DNA of 64,000 nucleotides from Gnetum montanum. Taxonomy: Eukaryota; Streptophyta; Gnetopsida; Gnetales; Gnetaceae. The position numbers were made by a program, and so were the translations under genes. Below the pieces are notes generated by a model. The model did not search any database and was not told the origin of the DNA. It was given only the letters and a program-made list of their open reading frames with translations. The first letter of the stretch is position 1; every line of letters starts with the position of its first letter. Positions 12,690 through 24,065 of this stretch are shown here, piece after piece. The stretch spans positions 7,635 through 71,634 of the forward strand of contig MNCI01022058.1 in assembly GCA_015680685.1 (NCBI GenBank), read 5' to 3'.

Positions 12690-13400
12690 CGTGCACGGGA
12701 GCCAAAGAGTCATTGCAAGGGAGCCGAATCTGAAAAGTCAAAAAGTCAAAGAGTCACTACAAGGGAGCTACATCTCTATTTGATTGACATCGCTCGACCC
12801 TTGGGCTCCCCATTCGTCTCTTCGTATTTCCTCATGCGCATGCACCCCATGCAGGGGAGCCAAAAAGTACAAGGGAGCTGAATCTCTATTCAATTGATGC
12901 CCTCAACCCTTGGGCTCCCCATTCATCTTTTCGTATTCTCTCATGTGCATGCACCATGTGCAGGGAAGCCAAAGAGTCATTGCAGAGGAGCTGAATCTTT
13001 ATTTGATTGCATTGAAGCCAAAGAGTCACTACAGGGGAGCCAAATCTGAAAAGTCAAAAAGCCAAAGAGTCACTGCAATGGGACTAAATCTCTATTCGAT
13101 TGATGCCCCCCGACCCCTGGGCTTCCCATTCGTCTCTTCGTATTTTCTCATGCGCATGCACCACATGTAGGGGAGCCAAAGAGTCATTGCAAAGGAGCTG
13201 AATCTTTATTTAATCGATGTCTTCGACCCTTGGGCTCCCCATTCATCTTTTCATATTCTCTCATGTGCATGCACCATGTGCAGGGAAGCCAAAGAGTCAT
13301 TGCAGGGGAGCTGAATCTTTATTCGATTGATGCCCCTGACCCGTAGGCTTCCCATTTGTTTCTTTGTATTCCCTCACACGTACGCCCGGGACGTGGGTAA
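12690..13400. repeat. tandem repeats (about 110-160 bp unit) leading Helitron copy 1
   Basis: About five imperfect copies of a unit that contains, in order, agccaaagagtcactgca, a gagctgaatctctattcgatt-type phrase, gacccttgggctccccatt, cgtctcttcgtattc and ctcatgcgcatgcacca. Copies begin near 12691, 12857, 13017, 13175 and 13288, with a truncated one at 12966. Two longer copies contain an extra 'gaaaagtcaaaaagtcaaag' insert. The same unit recurs twice at 16750-17030 and as a fragment at 16175. Open frames across it (12603-12881, 12910-13170) simply follow the repeat and are not taken as genes. Confidence 0.8.
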
Positions 13401-13679
13401 CCAATGAATATTTATTATTATAAATGATGGGTAATATTAAATAGTTATTATTATTATAAACGATGACGATTACGATTACAGTAATAATGAATATTTTTTA
13501 TCATAAACAATGGGCAATAATGAATATTTATTATTAATAAAAATGGTGACGGTTACGATCATGGTGACGATTAGCGTGATGAGGGTTTTGGTATGGTACA
13601 GTATTTATAGATATTGAACTTGGGCATTGTCTTACAAGATTAAGAGATGCAATATTGGAATTTGTGCATTTTCAGAAAC

Positions 13680-15204
13680 ATGGATCTTGCTACTATTCAT
13701 CCCAATAGAAAAGGCGAAGAACACTCTCTTCAAGATCAGCAACAACAATCATCTACTGCAACAAGTAATACAATTTATGGAGATCATGGCAATGAACATG
13801 CGTGTGGGCATGGTCGAAGAAGAGGACGACCACAGATTATAGTAACTAAAAATCTAGAATCGATGACTACAGAGGAGAGAAGACGATTTCTAAAACAAGA
13901 AGCAAAACGACGTGAACGAGAACGAGAACTAATTCTACGAAATTTAGGAGTATGTAATTTATGCATTTTTTAATATTTTAAAACAAATATTTATCATAGG
14001 GAAATCTTCTCATTTTATTTACATACTTACATTGCATATATTTTCTTAGGTTACGTCAACTTCAAATCCCCTCTCATCACTTGGAAATTCATCCAATGCA
14101 ATGATCCACATTATTGATACTAATAATGTAAATAATCAAGAATAAATGCAAGTTGGTGTTTGCCCATACTTAAGTTGGTAAATAGTTTAATTCAATTTTT
14201 AGTTTAAATTTTGAAACATTTTTTGCAGGACATTAGAAATGCATCTGTGCTTGTTAATCAAGCAACATCTGTTCCAAAAATCACACACGAAGAAGAAGAA
14301 CAATTGCAAGAAGATCAAGAACAACTACATTATAGTGAGAGTGAGCACTGAAAGAGGCAACGTTGACACGAAGAAAATTCATTCATCGAATAAATGAAGC
14401 TACAGATGTTGCCAGTGCATCAACAATGAAAATGCCTTCTTCAGAACCTATTCAGTCTTTTCCAAGATTGCAAGAGGTAAGTACAAAAATTGCTCAAGCA
14501 ATACATAATTTTAATACTGCAATTAGAAGTTTTGCATATCCACATTCCTGTAATGTATGCAACAAAATGTTTCTTAGCATATTATTGTATTCAACCAGAA
14601 GTAGAGGACCCACATGCAATAGGTGCATTAAAGAAAAGAAACATAATATTTTTGATAGTTTTGGTTGTGAAATCAAACAATTTTCTGTTGAAAATAACAT
14701 GGATCCTGGTATCCAACCACCTATCCTAGGCTATTTAATTGAGGTTAAAGAAATGTTAATTGCAAAAATCAATCCCATTTTACAAGTTACACATGTAGTT
14801 GGTGAACAGTTCAAGTATAAAGGTCACACAATTAGCTTTGCTCAGGATGTCACACAGATTACTAAAAGACTTCCTCTTACAATTAAAGACATCCATTTCT
14901 TGATATTGAGAAGAGTAGATCAAATGGGCACCGAGTATAATTTCATTGTCAACAAGAGATAGGTTTATGAAGCTTTGATTTTTAAGAAGGCAAATGATCC
15001 ATACTATCGAGATGTCGAGATTGATATGCGTGCATTAGATGATGTTGCTAATACCGGTGATGTTAACATCTTCCATAGCATTCCTTATATTCCATTGTCA
15101 TAAAAAGGATGGAGAAATGAGATTGCAATTTCAAGGTCCTTTGCTTCAGACAGATGATGAAAACATTATCAATCACACATCATCAGTTGCACAACGTGTT
15201 GGAA
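13680..15204 (+). pseudogene. Helitron Rep/helicase gene, N-terminal part only
   Basis: Start ATG at 13680. The first exon encodes a Q-rich stretch (SLQDQQQQ), an AT-hook-like GRRRGRP and a basic E/R-rich helix (TTEERRRFLKQEAKRRERER). Probable introns are 13950-14049 (GTATGT...CTTAG) and one ending in GCAG at 14228. From 14363 a 199-residue frame carries C-x2-C pairs (CNVCNKM, CNRCIKE) and the phrase NNMDPGI...EVKEMLIAKINPI...YKGHTISFAQDV, the zinc-finger/DUF6570-type region that precedes the Rep domain in Helitron proteins. A stop at 14960 interrupts the frame; the same frame continues as VYEALI...YYRDVEIDMRAL to about 15204. The Rep and helicase domains are absent. The intron assignment is inferred from splice signals only. 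Confidence 0.7.
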
Positions 15205-16740
15205 TTGGAGGTTGAGAAATAATGGGTCAACAAAACTCATTATTGTGAAAATAAATCAGTTGCCCATCATCCGTTTGATTTAGGGTTTAGGGTTGAACAT
15301 CACTTATTATGTGTGAATTGTTAATTTTTTGTGTGTTTTTGTTAATTTTTTTAGCGAATTGTAATGTGTTGAACATTACGTTTTGATGATTTTGTGCAAT
15401 TTTCATAGTTTCACTTCAAGTTGAGCTCTTCTGTCATCAGTACTTAGCATGCTTTCCTATACATTTACATTCCCAATGTAAACACATTCCAAAGTTTGGT
15501 TCTGTTCTTTTTTGAATGCTTTCTGGAGTGGCAAGGAATTCTAAAATTGTAATTTTCTACTACTATCTTGAGTAATCTTCTTTTCCTACATATTTTTTCA
15601 ATGTAAAGGAACATTTGTAAGTTCATGTTCTCTTTATCTCTTTGTATATTTTGTGTAGGTTTTATCATTTCTATGGTTGTGCTTTGAAATTCAGTAGTTA
15701 CCATGGAGTAGATGTATTTAGTTGTTACGATTGTGACTGCTTTTTCGTTTGCAATATACATTTTAATAAAATGCAAAAGCATTAGCATTTTTGCTATCAC
15801 ATGAAAATTATTAGCCAATTTGAAATGTCGACCTGACTTTGGTCATAATTTTAAGAATTTTTCCTGCTTATTGGGAGGACTTAAAGAGTTCAAATTTGAT
15901 AATTTCTTCTTACCTTCTCACATGCAATGAGGCCTTTTCTTTATGTACATATTCTTTGATTGATGAAATCTAATGGATGATATGGTTATTAACCTGGTAA
16001 ATTTTAAAAACAAGAACTTTTGCACCTCTGGCAACCTAGACCCTAGGAAGATCTCTGGCAAGATCATGCTATGATGATCCTAACCAATGTCGAGGAAAAC
16101 GGCGACGAGCTCTCCATCGATGCACATGTCTTGCCATAATCATAAATAACCAATTATTTATAAATTTCCCCTAGCCAAAGAGTCACTGCAAGGGAGCCAA
16201 TGATTATATTTATTTCGGTTATTTATAATCTCGGTTATATATAATGATATATTTATAATCATAAACATAAATAATTATATATAATGATTATAAACACTTC
16301 ATCATAAATAGAGTTGGTTATTTAGAATCATTTCATTTATATATCTTATGGATAATGTTAATCGAGATATAATCATTATGGGTTAGCATTATGAATGAAA
16401 AAATAATATCTCTAACATTATGGATTCTGAGTAATATTTCATCATATCTTGACTTTATTTATTATGAAATGTTTACCGTTTGAATGAATCTTATAATCCA
16501 TAATATCTCAAATTATAATTATCGATTATTACTTTAATTATAATAATCTCATAACATTTATTGGATTCCACAATAATTATAATATAATAATTATGAATGA
16601 GGTGTTAGCATCATTCATATCTTGTCCATTGTAACAATAATGTCAATATACAAAAGCCTGTGATATAATAATAACATTATTTATGCATTTGTAACATGAT
16701 TTTTTATATCTCCACGAATGAATATGCATTACAATATATG
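15205..16740. other. AT-rich DNA between the Helitron copies
   Basis: No gene recognised. A 117-codon frame at 15465-15818 on the minus strand has no recognisable domain. 16050-16130 is a short patch richer in G and C than its surroundings. From 16140 to 16740 the DNA is extremely AT-rich with many ATAATTAT-type motifs and a lone fragment of the Helitron-associated repeat at 16175. Confidence 0.5.
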
Positions 16741-16749
16741 TTGCAGTGC

Positions 16750-18120
16750 CAATTTAGTTTGATCTCTACGCATTCCATCACGCGCATGTGCCACATGCAT
16801 GGAAGCTAAAGAATCAATGCAAGGGAGTTGAATCTCTACTCGATTAATGTCCCCTAACCCCTAAGCTTCCCATTTTTCTCTTTGTATTCTTTCACATGCA
16901 CACACCACATGCAAGGGAGCTAAAGAGTCACTATAAGGGAGTCGAATCTCTATTCAATTGACGCCCCCTGACCCTTGGGCTCCTCATTCATCTCTTCGTA
17001 TTCCCTCACGTGTAGGGCCCGATGTGGGTAATAATGAATATTTATTATTATAAATGGTGGGTAATATTAAATATTTATTATTATTATAAATAGTGATGGT
17101 TACGATTACAATAATAATGAATATTTCTTATTATTATAAACAGCGATGATTATGATTACAGTGATGGTTACAATCATGGCAACAGTTAAGGTGATGATGG
17201 TTACGATGTGATGCAATAATTAAAAATATTGAACTTAGGCATCATGTTACAAGATTAAGAGGTGCAATATTGGAATACATGCATTTTTTGAAACATGGAT
17301 CCTGCTGCTATTAGTCCCAATAAAGAAGGTGAAGAACACTCTCTTCAAGATCAGCAACAACAACCATCTACTGCAACAAGTAGTGCAACAACTATCTACC
17401 GCAACAAGTAATGCAATCTTTGCTTATATGTGAAGATGCAAGGGCAATGCTTACAGTTAACCTTTGGCCTGAAGCAGGATTGGTGAATGGTGCACTTGGC
17501 ATGATTCACAATATTATGTATCTTTAAGGTAAGTAGCCACCTGCATTACCATTATACGTTATTGTTGATTTTAACTCCTACATTGGATGTGCCTTTGATA
17601 ATGATAATCCCCATCATGTGCCAATTGTACCTGTTGTCCAAGAAGCATCTCATCAATCACCATTACGGTTGGCATGGGCCATGACTATTCATAAATCTTA
17701 AGGAATGACACTAGATAAGGCTAAGGGTCTAATGTTTGTTGTATTATCTGAAGTCAAGACCATTGATTCTTTAAAGATTCATCCTCCTTTTCATGTGCAA
17801 AGATACAGAAAGATTTTAGATGCTAAACATTTCCAAAGTAGAATTGCACAAGAAGTTCATTTTGCTCAGTTGGAGAATTAGGCATATTAAGTTCACACTT
17901 ATCATTGTATTTTCCCTTTTGCTCAATCCTATTATACAACTCTATAATATTTGTTGCAATAATTGTGCAATGTATTCCTTCATCAACATATATGAAATAT
18001 ATAAAATTTTATTTTAACCAATTTATGTTTACCAGTATTTATTATTTGGAATGCAAATACTAATGATAACTTAAAAAATAAAAAAAAATTAAATTCTACT
18101 CATTGGCTATGAAGCCACTC
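16750..18120 (+). mobile_element. Helitron copy 2, internal-deletion derivative
   Basis: Two copies of the 110-160 bp repeat (16750-17030) and the TTA-rich stretch are followed by a gene start at 17295 almost the same as that of copy 1 (EGEEHSLQDQQQQPST). At about 17410-17430 the sequence switches directly to the last part of the helicase. The first ATG and the helicase part are in different frames. This is the expected result of one large internal deletion in an element otherwise like copy 1. Confidence 0.65.
17432..17881 (+). pseudogene. Helitron PIF1-type helicase, C-terminal motifs
   Basis: The frame from 17432 reads ARAMLTVNLWPEAGLVNGALG, then LAWAMTIHKS-stop-GMTLDKA, then VVLSEVKTIDSL and HPPFHVQRY. 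These match the last helicase motifs of Helitron PIF1-like proteins (LxxNLxxxxGLVNG; AWAxTIHKSQG; VxxSRV). In the IHKSQG motif the Q codon is now TAA, and another stop follows MYL. The stop TAG at 17879-17881 is near the normal C terminus. The protein would unwind DNA in rolling-circle transposition; this copy cannot be functional. Confidence 0.75.
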
Positions 18121-18121
18121 C

Positions 18122-18147
18122 ACTAGCTTATATATATATAAGCTAGT
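18122..18147. repeat. perfect 26 bp palindrome
   Basis: ACTAGCTT, ten bases of AT alternation and AAGCTAGT make a perfect inverted repeat about 240 bp after the Helitron helicase stop. Helitrons carry a hairpin close to their 3' end, so this could mark the end of copy 2. The expected CTRR terminus just after the hairpin is not evident (the next bases are ATACCTACT). Confidence 0.45.
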
Positions 18148-18387
18148 ATACCTACTCTTATAATTCTTCTTCAACCATTATGTTTCCTTATTACTAATTT
18201 ATGTCAATTTTTGTCCTAAAAAACTTATGACTGTATACTAATTCACAAATTTAAATTTTTAATTGATAATGTTTTGTTTAGAGTAAGTGCTAAATTTTCT
18301 AGAACATGAAAGAAAAGCGTAACATTAATGTGATGTCTTTTAATCTTGAAATGTTAATTTTGTTTTAATCTTCTAGTTAACAATAAG

Positions 18388-18490
18388 GTGTTGACCTAGT
18401 AGTAAGAGTCTTAGCATGGAAACCCCAAGTTATAAGTTTAATTACAATTGACAACTTCAAGGGTCTACAAATTTAAGGATTTCCTTTTAA
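18388..18490 (+). mobile_element. possible tRNA-derived SINE relic
   Basis: A box-A-like ttgacctagtagt at 18391-18403 and a box-B-like aagtttaattac at 18434-18445 stand about 31 bp apart, as in the RNA polymerase III promoter of tRNA-derived plant SINEs (TRGCCYAGTGG ... GGTTCRAATCC). Box B is eroded. Target duplications were not found. Confidence 0.35.
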
Positions 18491-18729
18491 TAAGAAAAGG
18501 TCCATTTTAATTAATATGTTAATTTACATAGATTTCAAATTAGTTAATTTGACCAATCTCTATTATGATTTGATTAGAAAATTCTTTGTTTATGTGTGAT
18601 TTTATGGAATAATTTTAACATTGCTCATTTCCTTTATTATTATATTTGAAGCAAATATAATATTGCAATAAAAAGTTTATATGATCTTTTCTTATGCTAG
18701 TTTATTTCTACTTTATACCAGTCTTGGTA

Positions 18730-18840
18730 TGGGTCTTGGCCTAGTAACCATAGGTCATAGGCTCAATTCTACTAGGTAGCACTGTGTTATAAACTTCTAT
18801 AAATCTTAGGGTGTACTTATGTTTCAATTATTTTAGGTTC
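18730..18840 (+). mobile_element. possible tRNA-derived SINE relic (second)
   Basis: Box-A-like cttggcctagtaacc (18735-18749) followed by box-B-like taggctcaattctac (18758-18772), then a phrase ending cttagggtgtac. Spacing is shorter than in the first relic, so one or both may be chance. Confidence 0.35.
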
Positions 18841-20573
18841 CAACACCCCCTCTTATGCCAGTTTATTGATTCAATATTTAACTTTCACAATATAAATATA
18901 ATGTTTTTCCAATATATCCTTTGGGTTTTCGAACATAATAAAACATTTTTAGGCAATTGTCGAACCCTAAGAAAATATTAATAATAAGAAAGAAATTTCA
19001 AATTGCATCACATGGTTGACACTTAGTAGAAAACATAAAAAACATTCGAATCTTAGGAACATCTACTTAGGTGTAACATCTTACAATTGATGCTTTGAAA
19101 ATTCAAGAGAAGAAAATTAATTATTAGTAATGAGGAAGTCTCAGTCCTAACAATATTTACATCGCTTTCAATGTCCTTGGTTGAACTTTAAAAAGCAAAA
19201 ATATTTGAGGTAGAGAGTTGTGGCTTAATACCAATATTTATATTAATGCTAAAAATTGGTTACACAACTTCTAGATGGCCTTCACCTTGTCACTTAATGT
19301 TAATCTTATGTCAAGAATTTTTACCATCAACTATAGCCTTCTTGTCAATACTAGTTTTAATCTTTGACTTAATAGTATTCTTGTCAAATAAGGAAAAATT
19401 TGCCTTATGAGATATCTATTTGAACTCATTAATACTTCCTCTAGTACAATATAAATATTCACAAAATCTTCTATCTTCTCTTGTTTCTTTAGTATGATTT
19501 AATCATTTTTGTTGTTGACATTAACTTTATTTTTCATATCTTCAACTTGAAAGTGTTTTGTTTTTTTCTGTCTTCAAATTCAATGTATGTTTCCTTTCCT
19601 TTGCATTTTTTTTCTTGAAAATAAAAGACAAGCATTAAATAAATGTCCATCATGGCAAGAGTTCCAAGAATTAAGAAGATTATAATGTGTAATTGGTGGA
19701 ATATAAGTCTTTCCACCTACTTGTAATATTGATTCCTTTTACGATTAAGAAAATTGATTTCAACAAAATAATGTTTACAAAAACCCAATGTTTTAGAAAT
19801 AGATTCCATATGCTTAATGGGACAAAGAAAACTAAAAATTTGTTGCTCAACATTTTGAAAAATCAATGGAAGATTAAATAACTTAACAAAGCATGGAACT
19901 TTAGAATATTCTTTAAATTAAATAGATTGACAAAACATGGAACATTTTGAGTTTTAATTTCCTTAATAATCTTTTAAACTATCGTATTACCTTGATATGC
20001 TGAGGTGTAATTATAGTTAGATTGCTTTGAGTTCTAACACAATTTCATTTTATAAAATTAGGATGAAAACATTTCAATATAAATTTTAAAAAGTAAATTG
20101 AGATTTTTGGGATGTAAGAAGCCTCACCCTAGAAAAATTCAATTAAGTGAGATAATTGTTGTGTGCATTATTAAATAATTTATTATCAAATACTTCTAAA
20201 CCTACAATGTGTGTGTGTGGGTGTCTATGACCAATAATCATTAATGCAATAATTTTTCAATTACCTATGGGTACCATTATTAATATTAACATACTTCCTA
20301 GTTGCTAAGGCATTCACAAGTATATTATCATATTTAAATAATTCCTAATTAATCATGATCAATAACTTGTTAACAAAATTGTTAAATATCATTCTCAGAA
20401 AAAAAATCAAATGTTTAATAGAAAAAATAATTTACATCCAAATTCATAAGCATAATTCAAAAAAAAAACCATTATATAATAAATGATCTAGCTACTTCCA
20501 TATTTTGCATTGAACAAGAAAATAACAAAAAAGGAAAACATTTATTTGTTTTATTGATTTTGTTGTTAAATTA

Positions 20574-21450
20574 TGGAGCATACTATAAACCAAATTTTTA
20601 CGTAGCTACAATATTGGGCATCTGATATCAAATTCCCAATATCAAGGCAAAAGCTACAATGTTGGATATTCGATATTGTGAACACATGCAGGCCTATAAA
20701 TACAACACTTAGGCACACAATCCAAACAAATTTTTATTTAGTCCTTAGGTAGACTATTGCAATTTGTTTTTGTAGTTCAACGATAGAGTGTAACATCTGT
20801 AGTATGATGTTGAGTAGTTGTCTAGAGTCTTTATTTGAATGAAGTGTATTTGGACACATTTCATGACGAAAGTAAAGATCGAGATTGTTTTCCATCATTG
20901 CAACATCCAGTTAGCTTTATTGTTTTACTTAGCATAATTCTTACTATTTTCCTAGTTAATCATTTACATTTCTAAGTACTTTACTTTCCTTGTTCATAGT
21001 AAAGCAGAATGAGTACAACTGGTTTCGAGTATTAAGTGTGATCATTTGGTAACCTAGTAGTGGTTTCACTTGATTTTCTTAGTAGTGAACTCACTTGGTA
21101 ATCATGTAACGAGTACATAAGCCTAAGACATGTGCAGGAAGCCAAGACCAGATGCTCATCACTCTAGGCTAGAGTAGATTGTTTTACCATTTTCCTTAGC
21201 CTTAGACTTATTTTCACACTTTACCATGTTTACTAGGGGCAATTTTCCTACAACATCAATATATCATACACCTCACTAAGAGCTAAACCATACACATATA
21301 TTATACTAGCTCCACGTTGGAAGACAATGATCTCGAACTTTAACCAATCACTAGCATATTAACATTGCCTTGTCTATGAAATTTGACTGGGCTACAAGTG
21401 AACACCTGTATCTCATATGGTTGGGTGTTGGACTACTCCATTGCTCATCA
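20574..21450 (+). repeat. element C 5' LTR
   Basis: Ends ...GCTCATCA directly before a PBS. TATAAATA is at 20695-20702, preceded by GATATC-type motifs (tctgatatcaaattccc, ttggatattcgatattg). Its right part (gtctatgaaatttgac ... catatggttgggtgt) matches the right part of the element E LTRs (58490-58550). The start is placed by comparison with A (TATA about 118 bp from the LTR start) and may be off by 20 bp. Confidence 0.65.
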
Positions 21451-21468
21451 TTGGTGCCATTGCTAGGC
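21451..21468 (+). promoter_or_regulatory. element C primer binding site
   Basis: TTGGTGCCATTGCTAGGC directly follows the LTR. Element A has TTGGTGCCGTTGCTAGGG in the same place. Both resemble TGGCGCCGTTGCCGGGG, complementary to the 3' end of plant tRNA-Asp, with transitions. Confidence 0.6.
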
Positions 21469-21597
21469 ATAAGTCAATGTATGCTTAGTAATTGATTTTC
21501 CAAAGCTTATTGTAGTAGAAACCCAAAGTTAAAATCTTAATTTTTCAATAACCCCAAATAAGTTATGCATGCTTAACTAATGTCTTAAATTGCAAAC

Positions 21598-21930
21598 ATG
21601 GCCTCAAACAAAGATACATCACTACCTGCCAAAGAAACAAGGAGGAGCAATGATAGAATCAATGATGAAGAAGAATGGGAGATGCCAATGCAAACAAGAA
21701 TAACTTATGCTCACACTAATCCTTATCATCCAAATTTTACTTTCATCTTCCATCAGGATAGTCAAATGAGGTGGAGAAACATACAAGGCAACATTGTTCT
21801 GCCTCCAAAATGTGTAGCATTTGCTTCAAACTACCTTAAGGGGAATGAATCTAAACCAAATCGAGGAAGGGTACCATGTGAATAAGCACATGACAAGGCC
21901 CTATGCCCCCACAAAGGAGTAGATGAAGAG
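21598..21930 (+). pseudogene. element C gag, first part (up to the B insertion)
   Basis: ATG at 21598 begins a 95-codon frame with MQTRITYAHTNPYHPNFTFI and HQDSQMRWRNIQGNIVLP. The same order, (H/P)xxYxxNFTFxxHQD then W-x(D/N)-x-(E/Q)-GNI-x-LP, occurs in A (near 31550-31400, minus) and E (46410-46520). It then passes through a stop (GAATAA) and ends at the left edge of B. The region upstream of the capsid-like domain has no known function. Confidence 0.7.
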
Positions 21931-23211
21931 TGTAACACCTTGCCCTAGCGAGGGCAAGGTGATGCCTAGGATCAAGTAATCATAGAGTGGAAGCATGATA
22001 ACTAAAACCAGTAATGTGCAAAATACATGATATCCGAGAAGGTCAAATGGTACAAAAATTTCCTACCACACCAAAAACTAAACATACATATCATGTTATA
22101 AAAATGCATGTCTCTACATAGAGCAAACTATACATTGCTTTGCAAAAATACAAAAACACATAAATCTCATCATCGTATATAGAAGAGTACAGAGAGTTTC
22201 ATATAAGGATATCTAGTCCACACTACTGTACATGAAAATATACATTAACCAAGCACTAAATATTTTCCCCTCCTCTACCCTTCCTCTCTGTGCTCGTCTA
22301 GGCTCTTGTGTCTTTCACTTGTAATTAAATAAAGTTAGTACATAACTGAATGGGAAGCCTTTACACTTCCTTTGCTAGATGGTCGACAAGTGCTACACTA
22401 GAAGAGAGGAGTGGGGTACAAGGCAACCTGCAACCACTGTTAGTCTTATGCATGCTCAAAACAACACACACCATATCACCCATAAAGCTAACATACTATT
22501 ATACAATCATAGACAAAGCCATGATTTGACATCATCTATCATGCCCACATCAACATACCCATGATATACCATAATAGTCCATGATCCACACAATCATAAT
22601 CCAAATAGAACACCTATTCTCAATGATATGACTCACAAACCAATACAATCACATACAGAGCCCACATGGTTGCTAGCATATCCGCACTCAATGTATCATG
22701 TGAAATGTTGCCATGAGTACTCATAGTAGCCATTGCCTATAGGTCTTTTATTAGTCTTTTATTTATCCAACTGGTGCTAGGGTCCATCAACCTGTGACCT
22801 ACAACCACTAGCCTTTTGGAGGACTAGTGATAGGGACGAATACACCAATGCCATGGACCAGCTATAGGGACAAACACACCTACACTCTCCCACTCTTAGG
22901 ATGAGGCTTGAGATAAGAGCCTCACCAATGCATCATAGTGGGGGTCAATCCATACTACCTCCAAGGTGCCTCATCGCCAATCAGTCCACACCCTCATGCT
23001 AGCACCACCCACCAATGACCATCACAAGCATCTTCGCAAAAACATATACATAGTCTGACTAGCTTAAGCCAACATAGGTCATAAGCACAACACACCCAAA
23101 CAACATAACCGCACATATACGCCCCTAATAGTTACAATCATTCCATGAAAACAATACGATAATGCAATAGAACAACATTAAGACCTTGTTATGACAAAAC
23201 AATATCATATT
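21931..23211 (-). repeat. element B 3' LTR, part left of A
   Basis: Begins TGTAACACC in plus sense and is collinear with the right LTR from 38556, including ggtgatgcctaggatcaagt and ctcatcctagg-like downstream blocks. It is broken at 23211 by element A. Confidence 0.85.
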
Positions 23212-24065
23212 TGATGAGTAGAAAGGTATCCCTACACTCAACCATACAAATACTAGTGTCCATGCACGATCTAGTTGAATTCCGAGGACTAAGTGCTTGT
23301 GCACCTTTACAAAACAAGGACATGTTAGTTAATTGTTGTCTTTCCAAGCTCACTTGTATAGCACAATTGTATGGTTAAGTAAACTTGAGGTATATGATTT
23401 TTATATATTTTTATGTTTTATGTCCTGGTGCTAAAAAGGGAGAAGTGAAATAATTAAGTAACTAATTTAATTTAACTAATCAACTATGCTCTAACTAGTC
23501 CTAACACCAGCATTCGTTCCCACTTGCTATACACATCCTGAACTAGTGTAGCACTACTGGGATTAGCAAACGCTAATCGTTACTGGGTTACCAAGTGTTC
23601 CATGCATGCTCGAAGTGGTCGTACTGAGTGTGCTTACTTGGGAGAATTAACAGGGTGAGAGAAAAAACATTAATTAACTATATAAATCATTAAATAACTA
23701 TAAATAACATGATGGGTAAGAGAATCTATTCTAAATTTTGCAACGGTTATCATCACATTCGTCTTTATTTCTACCCACAAGGTGTGCTTAGGTACACAAT
23801 GCTCGAATAAAGATTTTTTCGCTTTATGACTCCTACTATGGGCACTCAGAAATAATTCTAAATCTAAGAAGGAAAAAGTGCAAGAGTTTGGGTAAGGGAC
23901 TAAGAGACTAAATTAACCTATTGCCAAACCAAGTGCGTCTACCTCTTATTTATAGGCAACAAGACAGGCTCTAACATTGGATGTCCGATATTGCTTGGTA
24001 GGCTCTGATATTGCGAACCTGATATTGCAAATGCGATATCGTGGCCCTGATATCGTGGTTCATCA
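23212..24065 (-). repeat. element A 3' LTR
   Basis: 854 bp, TGATGA...TCATCA. The minus-sense promoter TATAAATA is at 23947-23954 and a GATATC/GATATTG cluster at 23990-24060. The minus-sense PPT GTGTGGGTA abuts it at 24066-24074. Confidence 0.9.

Larger units (their letters stand above)
12690..15300 (+). mobile_element. Helitron copy 1, truncated
   Basis: The repeat block is followed by an AT-rich section of TTA/GATTACGATTACA repeats (13405-13600) and then the N-terminal part of a Helitron gene (next entry). The same order, repeats then TTA-rich stretch then gene start, is found again at 16750-17420, so the ends of the mobile unit are shared. The Rep nuclease and helicase core are missing. 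Exact termini are not assigned: neither a clean 5' TC nor a 3' CTRR end could be shown. Confidence 0.6.
18150..20570. other. AT-rich DNA, no gene recognised
   Basis: Apart from the two SINE-like pieces listed separately, no coding frame or repeat domain was seen. Short frames on either strand (19534-19716, 19693-19881) have no recognisable features. Confidence 0.5.

Noticed and set aside
12603-13170. Open frames of 86-92 codons as possible genes, or the array as a CRISPR-like locus
   Set aside because: The frames only follow the 110-160 bp repeats. The repeats have no constant repeat/unique spacer structure and the DNA is eukaryotic.
15465-15818. 117-codon minus-strand frame
   Set aside because: No recognisable motif, low-complexity AT-rich codon use, no relative in the other Helitron copy.
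16050-16130. Short GC-richer patch between the Helitron copies as a captured gene fragment
   Set aside because: Too short, and no frame matches a known protein by eye; a translated search would be needed.
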